Assembly: GCA_964036195.1 (NCBI GenBank)
Contig: OZ038457.1
Coordinates: 2,889,180 to 2,953,179, forward strand
Direction of reading: 5' to 3'
DNA: 64,000 nucleotides
DNA from: Sphaerolaimus hirsutus
Lineage: Eukaryota > Nematoda > Chromadorea > Monhysterida > Sphaerolaimidae
Of the stretch, positions 56,351-64,000 are shown piece by piece. The stretch's first letter is position 1, and the number at the start of each line of letters is the position of its first letter. The translations under genes and the position numbers were made by a program. The notes below the pieces were generated by a model. That model was not told the DNA's origin. It saw nothing but the letters and a program-made list of their open reading frames with translations, and did not search any database.

Positions 56351-58416
56351 TAGTGATGTTAAAGGCACCGGGAAAAATAGCACCGCACCGCACCGGCACC
56401 TTTGCCAACGCATGAAAAGGGCACCTGGCACCCTGGGGCACCGGCCAGAAAATGGCACCGCACCGCACCGGCACCGGTGCCCTTTGAAAAAAATGGCACC
56501 GGCACCGAAGGGCACCGGCGGGTTGCCGGTGCTAGCACCGAAAGGCACCGCACCGGGCTGGAATTTCTGAAGTAAATATCGGGCAGTTTCTCAGTGGTCT
56601 CACCTTTGGAAGTGCATATTTCCATGAATTTTCAACCGATTTTGATGGTTGAGCACTTAAAATGATCAGAATGATGTGGCAATCAATTTTTTGAAGCAAT
56701 TACAATGATTACAAATGAAAGATAAAAAATTTAATTCACTACAATGTCCATAGCCACTATTGTCTACTGATGGAGTCGTTGCTGTACAGAGATTGGAACT
56801 ATCTCTGCCATAAACTGACAACAAATTTTGAACAAACAAGTAAGATAAATATAAAATATAAAAATGATTTAAAATTCAACAAAATTTTAGATTTGCTCAT
56901 CAGATCACGTATCGGGTATAATGGATTTCACAGTAGGTATATTTATTTGATGGGAGGTTTACAAAATAGGCAAAAACGGTTGGGTAAATATATCGCTGTT
57001 TTTTTGAAATATGAATAAGCACATAAACACCTTCCCGGTCACGTCCGGCAGCCATTTTTTCATTCTACTTCTTATATCCTATCCCCAGTTCTAGGGCGCC
57101 CCAGAGGCTGAAACTTGGGGAAGACATTGGCACAACCCCACCCTACTTCGCATGAATTGGGGGGGTCGCGGCGACCCCTCTCAGGGTGGGTCGCCTTAAG
57201 TGCAACTTTTTTTCCGGCTTTTTTGGTGTCCTTCAGCAGGTCCGGCACCCGCTGATTTCTGAGCTGTGGGAGGGGTATAAATCTAAAATTTTGGGGATGT
57301 GTTACCAACACCCCTTCCCTACTATACACTATTCAATAATGTGAGATTAATGTGTAATTTTTTTTATAAATTCTCTTATTCTCTAAAAAACACCACTCCC
57401 CAATAGATAGATGACAAAATATTCACTTTTTGGAACTTTTTTATTAGACACTTGAAGAGCTGGTTTACAATACCTTAAAGGGAAGGGTTCGATGTTTAAA
57501 TTTATGTAAAGAACCATACCTCTAAAATGCCTACATTGCAAAATTTACTTAGGGTGAATTTTATGACATCATAATGACATCATTGCAGGAACAAAAATGA
57601 ACAAAATTTACACTTTGAAATTCCCCACAAGTAAATTTTGCAATGCATGCATTTTAGAGGTATGGTTCTTTACATAACTTTAAACATCAAACTGTTCCCT
57701 TTAAAGTATCGTAAACCAGCTCTTCAAGTGTCTAATAAAAAAAGTTCCAAAAAGTGAATTTTTTGTCATCCATCTATTGGAGAGTGGTGTTTTTTAGAGA
57801 ATAAGCGAATTTTTGAGAAATTTTTCACTTTAATCTCAGATTATCGAATAGTGTATAGTATGGGAGTGGTGTTGGTAACACATCCCCAAAATTTTAGATT
57901 TATACCCCTCCCACAGCTCAGAAATCAGCGGGTGCCGGACCTGCTGTGGGACACCAAAAAAGCCAAAAAAAATTTTGCACTTAGGGCGACCCACCCTGAG
58001 AGGGGATGCCGCGACCCCCCAATTCATGCGAAGTAGAGGGGGGTTGCGCCAATATCGCCCCCAAGTTTCAGCCTCTGGGGCGCCCTAGAACTGGGGATAG
58101 GATATAAGAAGTAAAACCAAAAAATGGCTGCCGGACGTGACCGGGAAGGTGTTTACTATGGGCAAATTTGCACAGCACATGAAGCCTTGGCCGGTGCCTT
58201 TCCCGGTGCCTTTTACTTGGCCATGGTGCTAGCACCTTTGGCACCGGCAAAAAAATGGCACCGCACCGCACCGGCACCGGTGCTATTCTGAAAAAAATGG
58301 CACCGGCACCGGCATGGCACCCCTGAAGATTGCAATGGCACCGCACCAGATCCGGTGCTGGTGCCCTTCGGTGCCCAGCACCGGGGCACCGGTGCCCCGG
58401 TGCCTTTACATCACTA
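56351..58416. mobile_element. TAGTGATG-type element with GGCACC body
   Basis: The ends are TAGTGATGTTAAAGGCACC and its near inverse ending CATCACTA. A perfect 8-bp duplication GTAAATGA flanks it (56343-56350 and 58417-58424). Both ends run into dense GGCACCGGCACC arrays. H3 (57026-58153) is inserted in it, so the original element was about 0.9 kb. Confidence 0.85.
57026..58153. mobile_element. Giant palindrome, H-type foldback element H3
   Basis: The arms, about 560 bp each, meet near 57600 and end AACACCTTCCCGGTCACG; TA flanks. The layout matches H1 at 8180, and the outer ends are closest to H2 at 11060. Confidence 0.85.
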
Positions 58417-58624
58417 GTAAATGAACACAGAGCGCACTTTTTTACTGTGCTGGGCATTTCACACTTAATAGGACACTTTGCAAAACCATCAAATGACATC
58501 CACTTTTTAGACATTCAAAACAAAATACCTAGTTGAAAGAGATTAATCATACACAGACGCCTATTAGTATAACCTAAAAATTTCTAATATTGCATTTTCT
58601 AAAACAATCCTCAGCTGACCGTGA

Positions 58625-61600
58625 ATGGATTACATCCGAAGTTTCGACATTCGTTTAGAAAAAGACGTTTTCTACGCGGGAGAAACTTTACAAGGTCATG
58701 TTCTCATAGAGAATATTGAGAACATAAAAATCAGAGGTTATACTAGTTTGAGCTACCGTAATTTGACGAATAACTCTCCCATTAAGGCTTTTGAGTGAAA
58801 TTTCATGTAGCGGAAAATAGAGTAATTCCTAGAAATACCCCAGTAAATAAAGTACCAATATACCCACTTTCAAAACCCAGTTGATGTATAGGTTCAATTT
58901 AAAAAGCAGATAAAATATATCATTTTCACTTTTAATTCTATTTAGGTAGGTATTTACCTACCGTATTTCCTCGAAATACCCCCGGGGGGTTTATTGTTTC
59001 AGAGTGAGAATTTTGAGGGGGGGTTAAACGAGGGTGGGGTTTATTTTTTCGCCAGAAAATTTTTGAAATCCCAGTACTAAAATGTAGTCTGAAACGTACG
59101 CAGACGTCGAAAAATGCAACAAAAATCGCCATTTATAAGACTCTAAAGACATTTATAAGTGTGTAGACGTACAAACACTGTTCTCACATAACATCGTTTT
59201 TAACGTGTATTCTGCATTGTCGGGATGACAAACCACAGCCTTTGTCATTTACGTTATCTATACAGTAAATTTGGGGGGGGTATTTCGAGGGGGGGTTTAT
59301 AAGTTCTTAGTGTCCATTTTGAGGGGGGGTATTTCGAGGGGGGGGGGGGGGGGTATTTCGAGGGGGGGGGGTATTTCGAGGAAATACGGTATATCATAAA
59401 ACCTCATTTAAGTAGAAGGGTTTTTGTCGAGGTGAGGGTTGATTTTCCTCAGCTCTCTCAGACATTGGAGTATTTCGACAGGAAAATTTATTCAACGATT
59501 GGCAATTCGAAGGAATACAATATATCCAAAATTCAAATACCCCCCCCCCCCAAAAAAAAAACTATAAAAAAATTTAGGCATCCGCGTGCTACTGCGGGGA
59601 AAAGCTCACGCGGAATGGAAAATCATGAAATCGGGGGAACGACGCACAGTTAAGGATGACCAGTATCTGCTGGATGATAAAACTACAATCTGGGGGGTGG
59701 ACAAGCATGACGAGTCTGCCAGCAGCTACCAGGTGCCAATTCCTCAAGTGGATAAGTGACAGGTAAAGTGGTAAGTGCTGAGTTAAGTTGTGAGTGGTTT
59801 GTTGAGTGACAAGTTAATTTTCTGTAATTTAGTAGTAACATATTTGCTTGAATAATTCCCCCCTTAATAGTTACCCCTTTAGGTTTGTGATAAATTAATA
59901 AATCTGTTGTGGCCAATTTAAACAAAAAGACCATGTTACTTTGTTAATGATGAATATTTTGTGAAGTGAGGTGATATTGACAATTTTGAAAATATAATAA
60001 TCACCCCTTTGAATAGTTTCCCCATCAGAATTGTGTAATGACAAGATAATTTGCCAGGGAATGATTCAAGCAAATCTGGTCATTTACTTGTTATATTAAA
60101 GTTTGCTCATGACTGACTACCATGTCTCACTTGACATGCCACTTAACACTTTTCTTGTCACTTGTCAACTCGCGGCATTGGCCCAGGGCGCCGGCATCAG
60201 CAGTGTACCGATTTTGCCCAGGGGCATGCATAGGTTCCCTTTTGAGGTGAGTAGGGTGTCAAATTTCCGTTTTCCGTTTTCTGTTTCCGTTTTCCGCAGG
60301 CAAATTTTTTCCGTTTTCCGTTCCGTTTTCCGGCTGCTGAAATTTTTTTTCCGTTTTCCATTCCGTTTTCCAGCAACTTTTTTTCCGTTTCCGTTTTTCC
60401 GGCTCATTTTCCGTTTTCCGGCTCAATTTTCAGTTTTTCCGCCTTTTTTCCGTTTTCCGCCTCCATTTCCAGTTTTTCCGCCTTTTTTCCATTTTCCGCC
60501 TCAATTTTCCATTTTACCGCCTCATTTTACCCTCTTCTGGCTCAACTTTCTGTTTTCTGATCAGCCAAACTGGTAAAAATTCATGCAGATTGTCAATGAT
60601 GTGAAAAATTTTCTGTTTCCAACAAAATTACTGCAAATTTTTTCCACTTCCAGCAAAATTTCAGAACATTTTATCCGTTTTCCGGCAAAATTTCAGCAAG
60701 TTTTTCCATTTCCGTGCAAATTGGATTTTTCCGTTTCCGTTTTTCCGGCCTCTTTTTCCGTTTTCCGGCCGCTGAAATTTTTTTCCATTTCCGTTTCTGT
60801 TTTCCGCCAAGTGCAAATTTTTTTCCGTTTTCCGTTCCGTTTTCCGGCCGCTGAAATAATTTTTCCGTTTCCGTTTCCGTTTTCCGTAAAAAAAATTTTT
60901 TGACACCCTAGAGGTGAGTGAATTTTACTGTGATGCTGTTCTGTTAACTGACAGATAAAGTGACTAGGTAGGTGATATGTGAAAAATGACCATCTGTCAA
61001 TGCTTACTCATGCGTGTTGCAGGGTGCGGCACTGGTGCCTGATTACCACCTACAACTTTACTTATCACTTGCCATCTTCCTGTCACTTGAACACTTTCAG
61101 AAGCAGCACCAGCTTATTTACTTAGTGTTTGTCAATACCACAAGAAACAAACAAACAAACACACACTGTAAAAATAGATATGTGAAGTGTGTGTGTCTGT
61201 GCCTCTGTGAATAAACTATCACACCCTTCACGAAATTTTGACTGAAGTGTCTTCCACATCTTTTTCCAGCATCACAATAAACAAAATTCATGAAGCACAC
61301 TACACAAGCAATCAAGGCATACTTTGCATGGTTTGTGTAAAGTCGTGAAGCATCTGTCTGGAGCAAAATGACGTGCCTTCCCACTGATACTGCGTACCTG
61401 CGTGAAGACACTTCACAACACTTCACAGACCTTCATAACACTTCACTATGCATCACACATCCATTTTTTGCTGTGACAACAACAAGCCCAAACTTGTCTA
61501 CTCGCAGTTCGTCTTGCCGCAAACATCGCTGCCATGCAGTTTCGAGTCCAAGGCGGGCACCATCCGCTACTACATCAAGGTGGTCATCGACATTCCCTAC

Positions 61601-63962
61601 GCGTCCCCGCCGCAGGGCATCAAGTACTTCACCATTATTGGACCCAATATTGACTGCATGGATGAGAAGTATTTGGTTGGTAAATTGGCATTAATACCTG
61701 GTTTGCTCTGATTATTGTTACCGGTACCACCGCATCTAGAATTGGAACGTTCTCTACTTGTACCAGGCCCAGATCCTGTAAAATGTCATGCAAAGAGTCA
61801 AAATTTCATGTAAAACATCATGTGTAAAAGACCCTGTAAAGTGTCATGTAAAAACTCTATAAAGTGTCAAATGTGACGTAAAACGCTAAAAAACGTCTGT
61901 CGATCTAAAATACTTTACGTTTACACACCTATCTTATTGTACTTTAGTGTAGGGTTCAAACGGGATTGACTTTTCGGGATCGGGATCGGGATCGGGATTC
62001 ACTTTTTGAGATTTCGGGATCGGGATCGGGATCGGGATTGGGGTTTCGGGATCGGGATCGGGATCGGGAATGGTTTTTTGAGATTTCGGGATCGGGATCG
62101 GGATTGGCCGGGATTGGGGTCACGGGATCGGGATCGGGATTGGGATAGGCATTTTTCCGGGATCGGGATTGGGTTCTAGGGATAGAGATTTTGGCTATTT
62201 TTCTGGCATTCACAGTTGTTCATAAAGGTCTCAAAACACTGTTGGATGCCAGAAAAGTGGCATAAAATTGACGCTGGGGGTTTGCATCCACTTTTTTGCA
62301 TGCAAAAACGTCATTATTTCACTTCTTATAATTTCCACTAATTTTTCCGGGATCGGGATGCCGGACTTGGGAGTTTCTTGGGATCGGGATCGGGATTTGA
62401 AAATTTTCGGGATCGGGATCGGGATTGGTATTTTTGAGATTTCGGGATCGGGATCGGGATCGGGACTGGTAAATCCCGGAATTTCACGGGATCCGGGATC
62501 GGGATCGGGATCCCGTTTGAACCCTACTTTAGTGTACTTTAATACTTTAGTATCAACCCCCCCCCCCCCGCAGAACCCAATGGTAGGGGAAGAACGTCGC
62601 ACCGCATGTTGGCTGTGCTGCCGCAGGGGCCCAGTGACTCTGCGCGTGACGCTCGACCGCACTGCCTACGTGTGCGGCGAAAGAGTGCGCTTGCGTGCAG
62701 AATTGGACAATAGAACAGACACGCCCAGGACCCTCAGGATTAGGATCGTGCAGGTGCGAGGGGGTGACATTTTGTTGGGTGATTTTGGGGGGTCCAAAAA
62801 TGTAGAAATTTTGAGACGGAACATGATTGCACTAAAGTACTGGCAATTTTTACATCACTATTCCCAATCCTATTACACTTTCACATAGCCAACTCCAAAA
62901 AAAGCAATATAAAATTTCACCAAACCCCCACCCCCGCCCCCCCACAGAACGTGGAATACTTCATCGACAAGGGGGTGCTGGGGGTGAACAAGACCCTGCA
63001 CTACACTGTGGCTGAGCACAGGGCCGGGCACGTGGGGCCCTACGCGGCGGGCAGATACGACACGGGCGCCAGCCAGCCCGCCCTAACCCTACCCGTGGTC
63101 CCGCCCACTTTGGTGGGCGTGTGCAGGTCGGTCGATGGAATTGGGAGTGATTATGTACTTATTAGTGTCTATCAGTGGGGTGATGATCGTGGGGAAACAT
63201 TTGAAAAGTTTTGATAAGATTTATGGAGAAAAAAATCCAAATTTGAAACTTCACTTTGAAAAAATACATTAGAAACAGCGTTTATTTGTCTTTATAGTGT
63301 AAATGCTCCTCAACTCTCTCAATTCTCAAGCGACCCTCCAACCCACACAAATAAACAATCCCTGCTCAAATACAACCCCCACACACAGACTGGTGCAAAT
63401 CTACTATTCCCTAAAAGCGTGCGTGGAGACTGAGAAGGGGGATGATCTGCACATGGTGTTCCCATTCACGGTAGCCACGGTGCCCTTTCGCATTCCTAAC
63501 TCGCCCCAACAGCCCAATTTGGATTATGGTAGGCCAGGGGGGGGGCATTCTGTTGAATGTAGGTACAGTAGTTTTGTCTCGATTTTTACTCGTTACCGAT
63601 AAGTGCACTTGTCCCTTATAAGTTTAGCTATGACTTAACACTTTTGTTATTACTTGTCCACGTGCAGAATTGACCTGTACGAACTGTTGTTGTTTTTCAA
63701 GAGAAAGGCCATTTATTCATGCTATTTACTTCCTTGGCCTCTGTTAGCGTATACACCCTTCACACTTACAACCCTGCAAATCTATTTCTGCACATGCAAA
63801 CCAGTAAAAAAACCCATCCCTCATGAAATCCCAAAACCCAAACACTCCACCGCACTAGCAAACGCAGATTACTGCGCCGGGCACGTGGAAGGCGGCCAGT
63901 ACGTATCGCCCGAATTCCAACTGGGGCAGGTCTACGACGGGGGCGGCGGGGACGATGAGCAG
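58625..63962 (+). CDS. Alpha-arrestin, ARRDC family (3' end outside window)
   Basis: Eight exons: 58625-58736 (ATG), 59578-59732, 60187-60246, 61508-61675, 62574-62753, 62948-63126, 63389-63528 and 63868-63962. They total 363 codons in frame. The N-domain begins with FDIRLEKDVFYAGETLQGHV, the usual arrestin start, then IRVLLRGKAHAEW, LPRGMHRFPFEF and CSFESKAGTIRYYIKV. The C-domain begins about residue 180 with CCRRGPVTLRV and includes LVQIYYSLKACV and ATVPFRI; HVEGGQYVSPEF and LGQVYDG follow. Such proteins act as cytoplasmic adaptors that recruit NEDD4-family ubiquitin ligases to membrane cargo, usually through PPxY motifs in the tail, which would lie past 64000. Intron 2 is a B-type introner and the eighth intron starts with an A-type terminus. 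The donor of exon 3 carries a hAT-type insertion. Confidence 0.9.
58971..59389. mobile_element. F-type TIR element, TA-flanked
   Basis: The ends are CCGTATTTCCTCGAAATACC and the inverse, with an expanded G run near the 3' end. It lies in ARRDC intron 1. Confidence 0.75.
59733..60183 (+). mobile_element. B-type introner B2, forming ARRDC intron 2
   Basis: The exon ends TACCAG; the element opens GTGCCAATTCCTCAAGTGG and closes CAACTCGCGGCATTGGCC, followed by CAG (60184-60186) and the next exon GGCGCC. The CAG duplication supplies the acceptor AG. Removing 59733-60186 restores an uninterrupted arrestin frame. An F-type remnant lies inside (about 59838-60080). Confidence 0.88.
60252..60910. mobile_element. 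TAGGGT-type foldback element inserted on a splice donor
   Basis: The ends are TAGGGTGTCAAA and TTTGACACCCTA with a perfect 8-bp duplication GAGGTGAG (60244-60251 and 60911-60918). That octamer is the exon 3/intron 3 junction GAG|GTGAG. The body is CCGTTTTCCGTTTCCG repeats. Confidence 0.92.
61950..62526. mobile_element. TAGGGT-type foldback element with ATCGGG body, E3
   Basis: A perfect 8-bp duplication CTTTAGTG flanks it. The core with TTGCATGCAAAAACG matches E1 and E2. It lies 47 bases before ARRDC exon 5. Confidence 0.92.
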
Positions 63963-64000
63963 GTGCCACTCCCGGACCCTGTAAAATACCATGTAAAACG
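63963..64000 (+). mobile_element. A-type introner, 5' end only, at an ARRDC splice donor
   Basis: The exon ends GATGAGCAG and the intron opens GTGCCACTCCCGGACCCTG, then TAAAATACC, the A-type 5' terminus. The 3' end is beyond the window, where GGGAGTGGCCCC followed by CAG would be expected. Confidence 0.7.

Larger units (their letters stand above)
38743..58624. other. About 20 kb of repeats without a recognised gene
   Basis: The whole stretch is made of inverted-repeat elements and their fragments, with one tandem duplication. No open frame resembles a known protein and none shows exon-like composition. Named elements are listed separately; the gaps between them are AT-rich and unassigned. 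Confidence 0.6.

Noticed and set aside
62268-62888. 206-codon open frame including arrestin-like residues
   Set aside because: Its first half is the E3 element and an intron end; only 62574-62753 is exon, starting at a CAG acceptor.

Overview
This window is animal nuclear DNA, and probably from an invertebrate. Short GC-rich coding exons are joined by GT-AG introns and embedded in AT-rich sequence saturated with short terminal-inverted-repeat (TIR) elements. The proteins are animal types: a mitochondrial carrier like SLC25A43, the APC/C co-activator Fizzy-related/Cdh1, a kappa-class glutathione transferase, an alpha-arrestin (ARRDC) and an EGF-repeat membrane protein. I cannot name the species. 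All exon models were assembled by hand from splice signals, frame and family similarity; no alignment was run. Four models close exactly in frame across all exons: the carrier at 319 aa, Cdh1 at 625 aa, GST kappa at 237 aa and the arrestin at 363 aa up to the window edge.

Layout. Positions 1-7249 are a mosaic of nested TIR elements with no gene that I can support. Positions 7250-13587 (+) hold the 3' part of a gene for a single-pass membrane protein with EGF-like repeats and two cytoplasmic PPxY motifs. Converging on it at 14456-19380 (-) is the SLC25A43-like carrier. Its start codon lies 592 bp from the divergent start of fizzy-related (19973-28889, +), so the two probably share a promoter. 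Positions 28890-32187 are repeats. Positions 32188-36810 (+) hold GST kappa, and a second GST kappa first exon begins at 38483 and runs into a 200-N gap (38543-38742). Positions 38743-58624 are about 20 kb of repeats: a tandem duplication, foldback elements and microsatellite-bodied elements. Positions 58625-63962 (+) hold the ARRDC gene, which continues past the window.

Main finding. One group of TIR elements (called A, B and C here) behaves like introners, meaning transposons that create introns. Copies are flanked by a 3-bp duplication of CAG or CTG. They usually begin with GT at one end and end in CC at the other. When such a copy lands on a CAG in an exon, the junctions become CAG|GT...CC|CAG, so splicing removes the element and restores the reading frame. 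Two introns of the EGF gene (8020-9794 and 11711-12316) and one ARRDC intron (59733-60186) have element boundaries at their splice sites. Two more introns (from 7431 and from 63963) start with the same terminus. CWG target duplications and G-rich TIRs point to PIF/Harbinger-type MITEs, which is an inference.

Second theme. A large set of elements with TAGGGT, TAGTGATG, CAGTGGCGTAGCC or CAGGGGTCTCC termini carries perfect 8-bp target duplications, as hAT elements do. Many have bodies made almost wholly of one amplified short motif (ATCGGG, ATATCG, GGAAAAC, GGCACC or AACG with T-runs). Two empty sites inside duplicated sequence confirm their boundaries. One of these elements inserted on an ARRDC splice donor and duplicated it.
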